Position numbers and translations under genes: made by a program. 64,000 nt of DNA from DASQDN01 sp963825845. GTDB taxonomy: Bacteria; Acidobacteriota; Terriglobia; Bryobacterales; Bryobacteraceae. This document shows positions 26,679 to 37,149 of this stretch, one piece after another. Numbering within the stretch: position 1 is the stretch's first letter; every line of letters starts with the position of its first letter. The stretch is taken from assembly GCA_963825845.1 (NCBI GenBank), contig CAWGVL010000091.1:8242-72241 (forward strand), given 5' to 3'. The notes under the pieces are model-generated. The model was not told the origin of the DNA and ran no database searches. It worked only from the letters and a program-made list of their open reading frames with translations.

Positions 26679-27338
26679 CTAAGTCTTTTCTACCTGTAGA
26701 AACTCTAGTTCGACCGGCGTTGCGCGACCGAAGATCGTGACGAGCACACGTAAAGTGTTGCGTTCGGTATTGATCTCGTCCACCTTGCCGGTAAAGTTTG
26801 TGAAAGGTCCGTCGACGATGCGCACCGTCTCGCTCTTCTCGAACGTGAGCTTCGGACGCGGAGCAACCGCTGTCGTTTGACGGTACAGAATCTTGTTGAC
26901 TTCATCGGCGGTCAACGGAACGGGCTCGCCGCCGCCACCGACGAATCCGGTAACCCGCGGCGTTTCCTTGATATAGTGCCGCATCTGGTCGTCCATTATC
27001 ATCTGCACGAGAACGTAGCCCGGATACAGAAGACGCTTGCTGGTGACCTTCTTGCCGTTCCGCATTTCCACGACTTCTTCCGTGGGAATCAGAACCTGGC
27101 CGAGCTTGTCCGTAAACCCGAAGGCTTCCGAGCGAGTCCGGAGGGACTCGGCGACCTTGTTTTCAAAGCCCGAATAGGTGTGGATGATGTACCAACTCAT
27201 CCCGTCGTCTTCGGCGGCGACAGGACCAGCGGAAACGGGTGGCTCTACCGGTTCGTCGACCGGCACGCCTGAGAAATCCTCATCGCTGGGATCGGCGACG
27301 CCGTCGGCGGGATATTGGAATGGATCTTGCTCTGACAT
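26679..27338 (-). CDS. nusG: transcription termination/antitermination protein NusG
   Basis: 219 aa. NGN domain from about residue 48 ('MSWYIIHTYSGFENKVAESLRTR...LYPGYVLVQMIMDDQMRHYIKETPRVTGFVGG') and C-terminal KOW domain ('FEKSETVRIVDGPFTNFTGKVDEINTERNTLRVLVTIFGRATPVELEFLQVEK'). Binds RNA polymerase and links it to Rho and the ribosome. About 46 residues of acidic, proline-containing sequence precede the usual start; an internal Met at the NGN start could be an alternative initiation site. In the order secE-nusG-rplK. Confidence 0.96.
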   Translation of the reverse strand: MSEQDPFQYPADGVADPSDEDFSGVPVDEPVEPPVSAGPVAAEDDGMSWYIIHTYSGFENKVAESLRTRSEAFGFTDKLGQVLIPTEEVVEMRNGKKVTSKRLLYPGYVLVQMIMDDQMRHYIKETPRVTGFVGGGGEPVPLTADEVNKILYRQTTAVAPRPKLTFEKSETVRIVDGPFTNFTGKVDEINTERNTLRVLVTIFGRATPVELEFLQVEKT

Positions 27339-27348
27339 GATGCCCGCC

Positions 27349-27582
27349 TTATCTCGAGAATGTATCGAAGAGCTTCGTGATCAGACGACCGACCGCAGCG
27401 TCAACGATGGCAAAATACGCGGCGAATGCGAAGACGGCAACGATAACTACGGTTGTTGTGGCGCGGACCTGCTTCCAGGTAGGCCAGGTGACCCGGCGCA
27501 TTTCCTGCTGCAGTTCCTCGAAGTAATTCTTGGTTTGAGCAGGCCACTGACCCGCACGTTGCATCCAGCTATTCGCTTCCAT
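27349..27582 (-). CDS. secE: preprotein translocase subunit SecE
   Basis: 77 aa single-span form. An amphipathic helix 'YFEELQQEMRRVTWPTWKQVRATTTVV' with the SecE signature (VTWPT) precedes one transmembrane helix ('VIVAVFAFAAYFAIVDAAVGRLI'). Part of the SecYEG channel. Ends 11 bp before nusG. Confidence 0.95.
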   Translation of the reverse strand: MEANSWMQRAGQWPAQTKNYFEELQQEMRRVTWPTWKQVRATTTVVIVAVFAFAAYFAIVDAAVGRLITKLFDTFSR

Positions 27583-27607
27583 GAGATTCCGACTGTCCTG
27601 AGATTCT

Positions 27608-27682
27608 TGGCAGGGGCGGAGGGACTCGAACCCCCAAATGCGGTTTTGGAGACCGCTGTTTTGCCATTGAAACTACGCCCCT
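27608..27682 (-). tRNA. tRNA-Trp (CCA anticodon)
   Basis: Cloverleaf on the minus strand: acceptor AGGGGCG/CGCCCCT, D-arm 'GTAGTTTCAATGGCAAAAC', anticodon arm CGGTCTCCAAAACCG with anticodon CCA, T-arm GGGGGTTCGAGTCCCTC, discriminator G and an encoded 3' CCA. Lies between rpmG and secE, its usual place in this gene block. Confidence 0.96.
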
Positions 27683-27716
27683 AGTCCGGTAAGGAACCCG
27701 TAGGCTCCTTATCAGT

Positions 27717-27869
27717 TTACTTGATTTCCTTGTGCGGCTGGTGCTTGCGGCACTTCGGGCAGAACTTCTTCAACTCGAGACGCTCGGTTGTCGTCTTCTT
27801 GTTCTTCATGTTCGTATAATTCCGGTCTTTGCACTCAGTGCACTGGAACGTGATGATTTCGCGGGCCAT
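27717..27869 (-). CDS. rpmG: 50S ribosomal protein L33
   Basis: 50 aa, starting ATG 27869: 'MAREIITFQCTECKDRNY', 'TTERLELKKFCPKCRKHQPHKEIK'. Both zinc CxxC pairs are kept (Cys10/13 and Cys37/40), so this is the zinc-binding form. Between tuf and tRNA-Trp. Shorter than the usual reporting threshold for ORFs but unmistakable. Confidence 0.95.
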   Translation of the reverse strand: MAREIITFQCTECKDRNYTNMKNKKTTTERLELKKFCPKCRKHQPHKEIK

Positions 27870-27893
27870 GATCTACTCCTGACTTCCCGTCAA

Positions 27894-29081
<1,188 letters not shown>

Positions 29082-29178
29082 AGTGAAAACCTTTGCTTAT
29101 GGACGCCACACCGTTTCCTCAGTCAGTTATCTAACACCTGAATGGTTGAAGGAATCGAGCCAGGGCGTGACTAAACTC

Positions 29179-29253
29179 TGGAGCCGTTGACCGGGATTGA
29201 ACCGGTGACCTCGTCCTTCCAAGGACGCGCTCTACCTACTGAGCTACAACGGC
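29179..29253 (-). tRNA. tRNA-Thr (probable GGU), with a six-base anticodon loop
   Basis: Acceptor GCCGTTG/CAACGGC, D-arm 'GTAGCTCAGTAGGTAGAGC', T-arm CCGGTTCAATCCCGG, discriminator T and encoded CCA are all good. The anticodon stem CGTCC/GGACG encloses only TTGGAA, six bases instead of seven. Restoring one T (TTGGTAA) gives anticodon GGT, tRNA-Thr, which fits its position directly upstream of tuf. A one-base deletion error is the simplest reading. Confidence 0.8.
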
Positions 29254-29365
29254 CTGTAAACCCAAATTATAAACTACGGCACAAGCGCGCACAACAAAAC
29301 GCCTGCGCCCGTCAAACTCCACGACTCACCCTGACGACTCAGGCCCAAAGAAGGAATAAAGGTGA

Positions 29366-29454
29366 TGGTGGACGGGGAAGGATTCGAACCTTCGTACCTC
29401 GCAAGGAGGGACAGATTTACAGTCTGTTGGCTTTAACCACTCACCCACCCGTCC
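29366..29454 (-). tRNA. tRNA-Tyr (GUA anticodon)
   Basis: Minus-strand class II tRNA with long variable arm: acceptor GGACGGG/CCCGTCC, anticodon arm CAGACTGTAAATCTG (GTA), T-arm AAGGTTCGAATCCTT, discriminator A, encoded CCA. First of the tRNA-Tyr/tRNA-Thr/tuf transcript. A TACAAT -10-like hexamer lies about 48 bases upstream (29502-29507) without a clear -35. Confidence 0.97.
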
Positions 29455-29574
29455 GAAGTTACAGTGGATTTCGTGCGCCCGGAAAAGGCTTGAACGAAGC
29501 TATTGTAACACGTCAGACGGCTATTAACTCGCAGATCCGTATAAACTACAGGACGTCATGCCGCGGGGGCGAGA

Positions 29575-30077
29575 GTGAAATCGATCATTACCCCGATTGT
29601 AGGATAGATTACTGTTGGGCTGATGCACGTTCCCCCACAGCGTGCCCAAAACGACGCCAAATCGCCGGAAGCGAAGCCGCCCACTCCGAAAGGGCAATCG
29701 ACACCGTTTTCGCAGCCCAGCCGGATACGCAAGTGGTAGAGCTGCTCTATCTTGCGGAGATTTACATTGATGTTGACAGGGCGCGTGCCCTCGAATGGTT
29801 CCCCGTCCAGGCATTCTCCGCCGAGTCGTCCCTGCCCGCCGACTGGCATCGGGACCGGTGCAGATATGTGATGGCGCAAGTCGCGAGCGTCACCGCCGGA
29901 TCCAACGTTGATCTGGCGAGTGAGCTTCTGGGGCAGATAGATGCTCCGCAGAGCGGCCGCATGGATCACCGGGCCGGGCGGCGTTTCAACTTCGAGACTG
30001 CGGCCGAACTAACAAAGGCCGCTCCGGAGGGCGACCCGCTGAAAGCCTGCGGAACTCTGACCGCGACCACGACTTGA
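29575..30077 (+). pseudogene. possible broken secreted helical protein
   Basis: A GTG at 29575 opens 'KSIITPIVG', hits a TAG, and the same frame continues 'ITVGLMHVPPQRAQNDAKSPE', looking like a signal peptide interrupted by a stop. A frame change near 29680 then gives 'SERAIDTVFAAQPDTQVVELLYLAEIYIDVDRARALEWF ... DWHRDRCRYVMAQVASVTAGSNVDLASELLGQID', a helical, TPR-like segment. I do not recognise it. The region 29455-29985 otherwise holds nothing I can assign. Overlaps the 3' end of the heme-binding gene on the other strand, which weakens the case. Confidence 0.3.
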
Positions 30078-30479
30078 GCTTCTGCCTCTCATCTTCTGAC
30101 AGCCGGGTTTCCGGGTGCATTAGCAGATAAGGCCCCGGAGGCATCCGGCTCTGATTGGCCGACGAGGCCATGGCGGCTACAAAGGCGAGCCTCTGCGCCC
30201 TCGAGTACTTCCGCCACTCGGAGAAGTTCAGGAAGTTCCGACCCCGTTCAACATCTCGGGCGACGATCCATGATATCGGTGAAATTCGCGAGTACCACGG
30301 CCACACCGTGTTCCAGGAATGGCAATCGCGACAACTTCTCTAACGATGCGAAGCACCGCATCAGGCGCATTCGCACCGGCAAGTACCTGGCCTACACTTG
30401 TCCGCGATACCGACACTGGTTGTACGAACTGCGCACTCGCGAAAACCAACACCACGACCGAGGCGGCCTTCCAATACAT
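29986..30479 (-). CDS. periplasmic heme-binding domain protein (one frameshift)
   Basis: Matches the short heme-binding family with an N-terminal anchor (YWKAASVVVLVFASAQFVQPV) and one CxxCH. After a frameshift near 30345 the conserved core reads 'RSCRDCHSWNTVWPWYSRISPISWIVARDVERGRNFLNFSEW', then 'RMPPGPYLLMHPETRLSEDERQKLKSW', which is typical of the family (CxxCH, WPWYS, MPP, HPxxxLS). A single c-type heme in the periplasm is expected. Divergent from the cytochrome c at 30679 with about 200 bp between, which hold only a weak 60-codon minus-strand ORF. Confidence 0.82.
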
Positions 30480-30678
30480 ATTGGATATACGTTATCAGTT
30501 ACGGTTCCGTATGTTAACCATTGAACGGTTCGAGAACCGTTCGAGCAATCGGATAATCCGCTGAGAACCTGCCAGCTGCATCACCTTTTTGATCTCTGTC
30601 GTTTCAAGATGTTCCCGGCGGTCCTCGCATCCCATAGTGGCGATCTGTTTGCTGAATCCTTCTACTAGCGGAACCAAA

Positions 30679-31113
30679 ATGATCCAAAAAGCTTTGACGG
30701 GTTTGGTCCTGTGTGTGGCGATTATCTGCGCTTTGAGTTCTGCCTTCAGTCAGAAGGCTGAGGATCCAGAGTCGGCACGCCTGATTGCGTCAATCCAAGG
30801 ACCGCAGCTATATGACTCATACTGCGCCGTATGCCACGGTAAGGACGGTAAAGGTGACGGACCGATGGCGAAATCGCTCAAGCCGGTTACGCCAGACTTG
30901 ACCCGGATTGCGACGCGGAGTGGAGGCAAGTTTCCGTTGACTCGCGTTCAGCAGATCATCTCAGGTGAAGTAGCGAACTCGAGAGGCCATGGAACGCGAG
31001 AGATGCCCGTCTGGGGGCCGATATTCTCGCAAGTCGCATGGGATCAGGATCTTGGCCGCATTCGTGTGTACAATCTCGCTAAGTTTATCGAGACTTGGCA
31101 AGTGAAGAAGTGA
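30679..31113 (+). CDS. periplasmic monoheme cytochrome c
   Basis: 144 aa from ATG 30679, chosen because it gives a normal signal peptide (MIQKALTGLVLCVAIICALSSAFSQ); the frame is open further upstream. Heme site 'YCAVCHGKDGKGDGPMA', and distal Met in 'REMPVWGP', as in class I cytochromes c. Probably an electron carrier in the periplasm; partner not evident, though a heme-binding protein is adjacent. Confidence 0.9.
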   Translation: MIQKALTGLVLCVAIICALSSAFSQKAEDPESARLIASIQGPQLYDSYCAVCHGKDGKGDGPMAKSLKPVTPDLTRIATRSGGKFPLTRVQQIISGEVANSRGHGTREMPVWGPIFSQVAWDQDLGRIRVYNLAKFIETWQVKK

Positions 31114-31148
31114 TTGCCTTGTCGTGGGCTTAGGTTTGCTAAATCTAT

Positions 31149-32312
31149 CTACCAGTCCGCGACCGAGCCGTCCTTGTGAGAGTAGGCCATTGTCACTTCG
31201 GGTGCGAACGGATGTTTGCGCGCTTCCGCCTCATTGATGTCGATCCCCAGTCCTGGCCCCATCGGGGGATCGCAACTCCCGTGCTGCACGTCGAGCGGGT
31301 TGATTAGAATGTCGTCCCTCCAGGGAACGTCGGCCCGCACGACTTCCTGAATCAGGTAATTGGGTGTGGCAAAGCCAACATGCACGGACGCGGCCGTACT
31401 GACCGGTCCCTGGGGATTGTGACATGCCACGGCGATGGAATACGTCTCCGCCATTGCTGCTATGCGACGGCCTTCGCTGATCCCGCCGCAGTGAGAAATG
31501 TCGGGCTGTATGATCGAACAGGCTCGCTTTTCCAACAGTTCGCGGAACTCCCATCGTCCGACCAGGCGTTCGCCAGTCGCAATAGGAAACGGAAGCGCAC
31601 GAGCCACCTCTACGAGAGCGTCAACGTGCTCCGGCCAGCAGGGTTCTTCGTACCAGTAAAGGTTATACTCCGCGAGTAGCCGCCCGAACTGGATCGCCGC
31701 CGCTGCCGTCGTCCGGGCATGCAGATCGAGCATGATATCAATCTCATCCCCCGCTGCCTTACGCATTGCTTCGACGCATCGAGCGGCGTGCTTCAGGACG
31801 TTTGCGCTTTCGACCAACTCGGCAACTGGAATGGGCATTGCCTTGACGGCGGTAAACCCACGCGAAACGCTTTCCAGGATACGGTCGGCGAATGCTTCCG
31901 GCGCAGCAGTCTTGTACATCCCCTCGAGCGTCCCACCACCGAGGTGATCGTACAGGCGAAGTTTGTCGCGAACCGGGCCGCCGAGCAGGTCACAGACGGG
32001 CTTGCCCAGATCCTTGCCCTTGATATCCCAGAGCGCCTGGTCGATGCCGCTCATGGCTGTCATGTTCGTAATGCCGCCGCGCCAAAAGTACTGACGGTGC
32101 ATGATCTGCCAGAGGTGTTCGATTCTGCGCGGATCCTGGCCGATCAGTAAGACCGCAAGATCTTCGACTGCGCCAACGACCGACTTGGTCTTCCACTCGA
32201 GAGTAGCCTCACCCCATCCGTACAGGCCCGGTTGATCCGTCTCAACCTTCACAAGCACCCAGTTGCGCATGCGCGCATTTACTACGAGAGTTGAAATCTT
32301 AGTAATTTTCAT
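31149..32312 (-). CDS. enolase-superfamily dehydratase, galactonate-dehydratase-like
   Basis: 387 aa. Mandelate-racemase/muconate-lactonizing fold: capping domain ('VLVKVETDQPGLYGWGEATLEWKTKSVVGAVEDL'), then barrel with metal ligands 'DIMLDLHART', 'WYEEP' and 'IATGERL'; 'IIQPDISHCGGISEGRRIA' and 'ACHNPQGPVSTAASVH' resemble D-galactonate or related aldonate dehydratases, the His in HNPQGP being the expected catalytic residue. Converts a sugar acid to its 2-keto-3-deoxy form. Next to a TonB receptor and a hydroxyacid dehydrogenase, consistent with sugar-acid uptake and catabolism; exact substrate uncertain. Confidence 0.85.
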   Translation of the reverse strand: MKITKISTLVVNARMRNWVLVKVETDQPGLYGWGEATLEWKTKSVVGAVEDLAVLLIGQDPRRIEHLWQIMHRQYFWRGGITNMTAMSGIDQALWDIKGKDLGKPVCDLLGGPVRDKLRLYDHLGGGTLEGMYKTAAPEAFADRILESVSRGFTAVKAMPIPVAELVESANVLKHAARCVEAMRKAAGDEIDIMLDLHARTTAAAAIQFGRLLAEYNLYWYEEPCWPEHVDALVEVARALPFPIATGERLVGRWEFRELLEKRACSIIQPDISHCGGISEGRRIAAMAETYSIAVACHNPQGPVSTAASVHVGFATPNYLIQEVVRADVPWRDDILINPLDVQHGSCDPPMGPGLGIDINEAEARKHPFAPEVTMAYSHKDGSVADW

Positions 32313-32476
32313 CCGGCGAATCTGAATCCCTGGATTCGATTAGATCAGTTCTCAGCAGCTAAGCGCGTCTGAATGCGCTGGCCACGTCCGAAGCATTGGA
32401 CGGCCAGACGGTGAATGGGAATGATGGGCTTGAAGCCGGAGCAGGGGCCAGCCAGAGACTGACCCCTGACGCGGTT

Positions 32477-35400
32477 CTAAAACAGTACTTTGAGCGCCAA
32501 TTGCACCTGTCGGGGCGTATTCTCCTGACCCGTGACAACGCCAAAGGTCGGTTGACCGAACGTCGTTCCGGGCGATCCGAACAGTGGGGTATTCGTGAAG
32601 TTGAACGCCTCGGCTCGGAACTCGACTCTCATCCTCTCAACAGGCTGAAAGGTCTTGAAGACTGAAAAATCGAGCTGCGTCGCGCCGTCCTGACGGACCG
32701 CTGTCATCGTGCGGCCCAGGTTCCCGTATGTAAAGGCCGCAGGCTGGCTGAATTGCGACGTGTCGAACCAGCGGTCGATGTTCTGGTTCTCGACTACTGG
32801 CTTGACGCCGCTCCAGTCCGGGCGCTGACCGCCTCCGAAGCAGAAGCAATTGTTGATTGCGACCGCGAAATTGTAGAGTGGGAGGCCCTTCGATAGCGTC
32901 AGAATGCCGTTCATCTGCCAGCCTCCGAAGGCCGAGTTCATCACGCCATTCCAATTGCTGCCCATTGCTTTGCCACGTCCGAAGGGCAGTTCGTAGGTGA
33001 CGTTGGCAATGAAACGCTGAGGCTGGTCGTAGGAAGATACGGCCCGCTCGCAGGCACGGCAATAGTTATCCCGAATGCCATCGGCACGATTCCACAGCCC
33101 GTCGGCTGCGTCCGATATAGTCTTGGACCAGGTGTACGAGGTAAGGAAGCTCAAGCCCATCGAGAACCGCTTCTCTACTCGAAGTTGCAAGGCGTGATAG
33201 GTGGAGTTTGCGAATGCCGCATTCGTCGCGGTCACACCATCATAGTGAGGATAAGGCGTGAGTAGTTGACCGTATTGGATGGTCGGCTGCCCAAGCGCGA
33301 GGGCAGGATCGATCAGCCCGAAGAAAGGATTCGGTACCTGCTGCAACAACTGATTGCCCAACGCGAGTTGACTCGGATGTAACTGGTCCATCTGGAACGT
33401 CTGGGAAAGTCGGGTACCCTTGTTGCCGGCATAAGCGGCTTCCAGCACCATGTTCGAAAGCAGCGTTCGCTGAATCGTGAAATTCCAGTTCTGGTTGTAC
33501 ACGGGCTGGAGGGTTGGCTCCCACCCGCCGCCTAAACCGCGACCCAGGGCGGCATTCGGACCGGCAGCAGCTCCAGGATACAGGTTAAAGCCAAGTGGAA
33601 ATGGGTCGGTCAACGGCGCGGTGAGATTCGGGGTGATACCATCGCCGCCTACAGTCGATATCCATGGCGTAGACGAACTGAACGCCGCTCCCGTGTATCC
33701 CGAACTTGCAGCATAGGACGGTAGCCCAAAGAAGATGCCGTACCCCGTCCGAATCACCGTTCCCGGAGTAACTTGATACGCGATTCCGAGGCGGGGATTC
33801 CACTGCGAGAACACGGTTGGCCGAATCGCTCGCCGGCCGAGCGTGCTGCCTGCAAACAGGGCCACGCCCTTGAGATCCATGCCAGTCTTGTCGGCTAGCG
33901 GGTTCGGCGCAAGCGGATCGATACCGGTGAGACGGTCGTATCGCTCAGTGACTCCGCTCTCGAAATCCCACCGCCATCCGAGATTTATCGTGAGCTTCGA
34001 GGTTGCCTTGAAGTCATCCTGAACGTACCACGCTATGTAACGATTCGCGTTCGCCGGCCTGATCTGGTGGGTCATGTTGCCGTTTCCGAACCCCAGCAGG
34101 AACGACGCATAGCCTACGCCGTTGTTGCCCGCGGTACGCGGGTCCGGTCCTTGGGTGAAAGCTCTCGTGAAATCGAAGTTGCCACTCGGTGTCCCGAGTT
34201 GCCCATAGTTGACGAAGTTGATTCGTGCGTCAACACCCAACTTCAATGAGTGCCGTCCCTGGACACGATTCAGGTTGGCAATCATGGAGTGCGTAGTGTC
34301 ACCCATGAAGTAAATGTCACCGCCATTCGGGCCGAGCTGAGTCATATCCTGAACGGTCATGGTCGGAAACACCTGGTGATCCGACCTCTGGTCAATGTAG
34401 GCAGGTAAGCCTAGCTCAGTCACCTTGAAACCGCCGCTCGGGTCAAATGTGGAAGACCAAGGAACACGGTTCCCGCTCACACGCCCCAAACCGTACCGTA
34501 AATTCAGAACGTTCGTCGTTCCAATGTTCTGCGTATAGTCCAACGCAGTGTTGAACAGTCGCTGAAACATAGGGTCGCAGCAGCCTGGGTCCGCCACGTT
34601 CTTCCAGTAATTCGGCTTCGAATAGATCGAATCCATGAACGTGACGCGACCGAACATCCTCTTCGTTGCGCTAAGGTTATGGTCGACCTTGAACTCAATC
34701 CGATCCTGCGGTTCGGGATATGCATCCTGCAGTATGAGATTCTGCTGGCGCGTAAACGGCAATCCTGGCGCGTTCGGCAGCGGATAATACGATTGCGCTT
34801 TTAGAGCAACGGGACTGAACCGGTTGAGCGGGATTCGGTTGTTAGGAAAAGCGTCCCGGATGAAAGATCCTGGGCGTGCCGGATCTGGCCTCGTTGTAGC
34901 GGGATCAAAAATGATGCGGAGAGCGCCTGTGCTCGTGAACGTTTGCGAGAAATCGCCGGCGCGTTCCAGTTCGGTCGGAACCGTGTGGAATGCATTCCCT
35001 GCGGCGCTCCGGCGCTGCCCTTCGTAATTCGTAAAAAAGAAGGTTCGGTCTTTGCCGTTGTACAGCTTCGGAATGATGATCGGCCCTCCGAGACTGCCGC
35101 CGAACTGGTTCCGTTTGAAACTCGCAAGCGGCCGGCCGTTCCGATTCTGGAAGAAGTTGTTGGCGTCAAGCTTTGAATTGCGAAAGAATTCGTAAGCGGA
35201 ACCATGAATGGAGTTTGTGCCCGATTTCGTAACCAGCGTCACCAGGCCGCCTCCTGAGCGACCAAACTCGGCTGCATATGCGTTTGTCTGAATTCGGAAC
35301 TCCTGGATTCCTTCCACGCTCGGTACTGCGCTGACAGCGGGGATGTTCGTGATGTTGTGCGACACAGTCGCCGTAACACCGTCGAGGATAATGTCGCTGG

Positions 35401-35968
35401 TCGATTCCTGTCCGCCATTCACGATAAATCGATTGGCCGTGAACGACTCGGCAACGCCGCCCGTCTGGCGCACCATGAACACGCCTGGAACCAGGGCGGC
35501 CAACTGGTAAATGTTCCTGCCGTTCAGTGGCAGGTCCAAAATCCGTTTATTCTCCACGAATCCACTGAGCGTTGAAGTATCCGCTTCGATGAGTTGAGCC
35601 TCGCCCGTTACCTGAACCTGATCGGCCACCGAGCCGACTTCCATCACGACGTTGACAGTTGCCCTTTGCTGTGTCGCGAGCGGGATCTTGTCGAGTATCC
35701 ACTTGCGAAAGCCCTGGTGCTCGGCTGCAACGCTGTACGTTCCGGGTTGAAGCTGCGTGATCAGATACAGCCCGGTGTCGTTAGACACCGCTTTCGAAGC
35801 GGTGTTTCTTTCCAAATCTGTAATGGTGATCTCCGCGCCAGCGATCACTGCGCCGGAAGGATCGGTTACCAGCCCGGAAATCTGACCGGTAAAAGATTGT
35901 CCGAAAAGACCCGCCGTCACAAAGCAGGCAGCGAGTAAACCGACTAATCGGCTCAACATAGAGCTCAA
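32477..35968 (-). CDS. Oar-like TonB-dependent outer-membrane receptor
   Basis: 1163 aa, complete. Signal peptide (LVGLLAACFVTAGLFG), an N-terminal carboxypeptidase-regulatory-like domain (about 28-115: 'GQISGLVTDPSGAVIAGAEITITDLERN'), a plug ('ILDLPLNGRNIYQLAALVPGV', 'NRFIVNGGQESTSDIILDGV'), then a long beta-barrel ending in the aromatic C-terminus 'LALKVLF' used for outer-membrane insertion. This architecture is expanded in Acidobacteriota. Start supported by a GGAGG site. Ligand unknown; neighbours suggest sugar acids or oligosaccharides. Confidence 0.92.
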   Translation of the reverse strand: MSSMLSRLVGLLAACFVTAGLFGQSFTGQISGLVTDPSGAVIAGAEITITDLERNTASKAVSNDTGLYLITQLQPGTYSVAAEHQGFRKWILDKIPLATQQRATVNVVMEVGSVADQVQVTGEAQLIEADTSTLSGFVENKRILDLPLNGRNIYQLAALVPGVFMVRQTGGVAESFTANRFIVNGGQESTSDIILDGVTATVSHNITNIPAVSAVPSVEGIQEFRIQTNAYAAEFGRSGGGLVTLVTKSGTNSIHGSAYEFFRNSKLDANNFFQNRNGRPLASFKRNQFGGSLGGPIIIPKLYNGKDRTFFFTNYEGQRRSAAGNAFHTVPTELERAGDFSQTFTSTGALRIIFDPATTRPDPARPGSFIRDAFPNNRIPLNRFSPVALKAQSYYPLPNAPGLPFTRQQNLILQDAYPEPQDRIEFKVDHNLSATKRMFGRVTFMDSIYSKPNYWKNVADPGCCDPMFQRLFNTALDYTQNIGTTNVLNLRYGLGRVSGNRVPWSSTFDPSGGFKVTELGLPAYIDQRSDHQVFPTMTVQDMTQLGPNGGDIYFMGDTTHSMIANLNRVQGRHSLKLGVDARINFVNYGQLGTPSGNFDFTRAFTQGPDPRTAGNNGVGYASFLLGFGNGNMTHQIRPANANRYIAWYVQDDFKATSKLTINLGWRWDFESGVTERYDRLTGIDPLAPNPLADKTGMDLKGVALFAGSTLGRRAIRPTVFSQWNPRLGIAYQVTPGTVIRTGYGIFFGLPSYAASSGYTGAAFSSSTPWISTVGGDGITPNLTAPLTDPFPLGFNLYPGAAAGPNAALGRGLGGGWEPTLQPVYNQNWNFTIQRTLLSNMVLEAAYAGNKGTRLSQTFQMDQLHPSQLALGNQLLQQVPNPFFGLIDPALALGQPTIQYGQLLTPYPHYDGVTATNAAFANSTYHALQLRVEKRFSMGLSFLTSYTWSKTISDAADGLWNRADGIRDNYCRACERAVSSYDQPQRFIANVTYELPFGRGKAMGSNWNGVMNSAFGGWQMNGILTLSKGLPLYNFAVAINNCFCFGGGQRPDWSGVKPVVENQNIDRWFDTSQFSQPAAFTYGNLGRTMTAVRQDGATQLDFSVFKTFQPVERMRVEFRAEAFNFTNTPLFGSPGTTFGQPTFGVVTGQENTPRQVQLALKVLF

Positions 35969-36133
35969 CCTCCAAGGCGAAAACTATAGGCGCGCCAAAT
36001 AAGGCCTAAAGGCGCTTTGTATTGGGTTGATTAGATCACTGCGGTGCACCCGAGTCAATGGTTTGCGAAGTTATATCCGCATAAAATAGGGCAGGCAATC
36101 AAAAATTCTGATCCGGCGCATTCACTGTGCAGT

Positions 36134-37081
36134 TCACCTCGGCACGACTACGTTCTGTAGTTGACCGCTCAGAAACTTTTCTATATTCTCGATGGCAAGC
36201 GCAAGACCTGCTTCGAGGACTTCGGGCGTTTCCCCCGCGCAATGCGGCGTCATTACGACGTTATCGAGCTTGGTAAGTGGATGTCCGGACGGCAGTGGTT
36301 CGGTGTCGAACACATCCAATCCCGCTCCTGCGATTCGCCGCTCCTGCAACGCGTCTATCAGGTCCGCTTCGTTGACTATCGGACCCCGTGCTGTGTTCAC
36401 CAGGATGGCGCTGCGTTTCATCCGTTGGAACTGCGGGCGACTAATGAATCCCGCCGTTTCAGGGGATTGGCGCAAATGCAAGCTAATAACATCGCTCAGT
36501 TGCAGTAATTCGTCCAATTCCACGAGTTCGATGCCCAAAGCCGGATTGGGGTGCATCGTCCAGGCGATTACTCGCATGCCGATTCCCTCGGCCAATCGAG
36601 CGAACCGGCGCCCAATCGCGCCGAGCCCGATGATTCCGATCGTCTTTCCGTGAAGCTGCACGGACTGACCGCCCGGCCATTCGCCGGCAACTACCGCATT
36701 GTGAATAGTGATGATCCTTCGAGCTACGGCGAGCATTAACATCAGCGAGTGCTCAGCTATTGATACTGCCGAAACACCGGGCGTGTTGGTTACGGTTACG
36801 CCGTGCCGGACGGCCGACGTGAGGTCGACATTATCGGTGCCTGTTCCCCAAATCGAGAGTAGCTTCATCCGCGGACATGCATCGAACACTTCCGGCGTAA
36901 ACTTCGTGGACGAGCGAATGTTGATCACTACCTCGGAATCACTCATGCGCTCCACTAATTCATCCTGCGAATCGGGAAGAGTGTCATAGTACACAACCGG
37001 CGTTTTCTCTACGAGTCGGTGATACGCATTACTGGCTGCCATGACGGCTGGGTAATCATCCGGGATCACGATAGAAGGCAT
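36134..37081 (-). CDS. D-isomer-specific 2-hydroxyacid dehydrogenase
   Basis: 315 aa. NAD-binding Rossmann 'GKTIGIIGLGAIGRRFARLAEG', catalytic Arg in 'LVNTARGPIVNEADL', Glu in 'DVFDTEPLPSGHP', His in 'NVVMTPHCAGETPEV'. Reduces a 2-oxo acid or oxidises the D-2-hydroxy acid; similar to phosphoglycerate/glyoxylate-type enzymes, without a C-terminal ACT domain. Substrate not determined. Same strand as the TonB receptor. Confidence 0.9.
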   Translation of the reverse strand: MPSIVIPDDYPAVMAASNAYHRLVEKTPVVYYDTLPDSQDELVERMSDSEVVINIRSSTKFTPEVFDACPRMKLLSIWGTGTDNVDLTSAVRHGVTVTNTPGVSAVSIAEHSLMLMLAVARRIITIHNAVVAGEWPGGQSVQLHGKTIGIIGLGAIGRRFARLAEGIGMRVIAWTMHPNPALGIELVELDELLQLSDVISLHLRQSPETAGFISRPQFQRMKRSAILVNTARGPIVNEADLIDALQERRIAGAGLDVFDTEPLPSGHPLTKLDNVVMTPHCAGETPEVLEAGLALAIENIEKFLSGQLQNVVVPR

Positions 37082-37149
37082 GGATTCTAGTCTATTTCCT
37101 GGATTTTGAGGAGCAGACTATTGCGCGGTTCTAAGGCTTCACCTGCACG

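Noticed and set aside
29187..30077. A single 296-codon plus-strand ORF running through the tRNA-Thr and tRNA-Tyr genes
   Set aside because: The first part reads through tRNAs on the other strand; only the distal helical segment is kept as a low-confidence relic.
30495..30677. 60-codon minus-strand ORF just before the cytochrome c
   Set aside because: Would begin inside the cytochrome's ribosome site region and has no recognisable domain.
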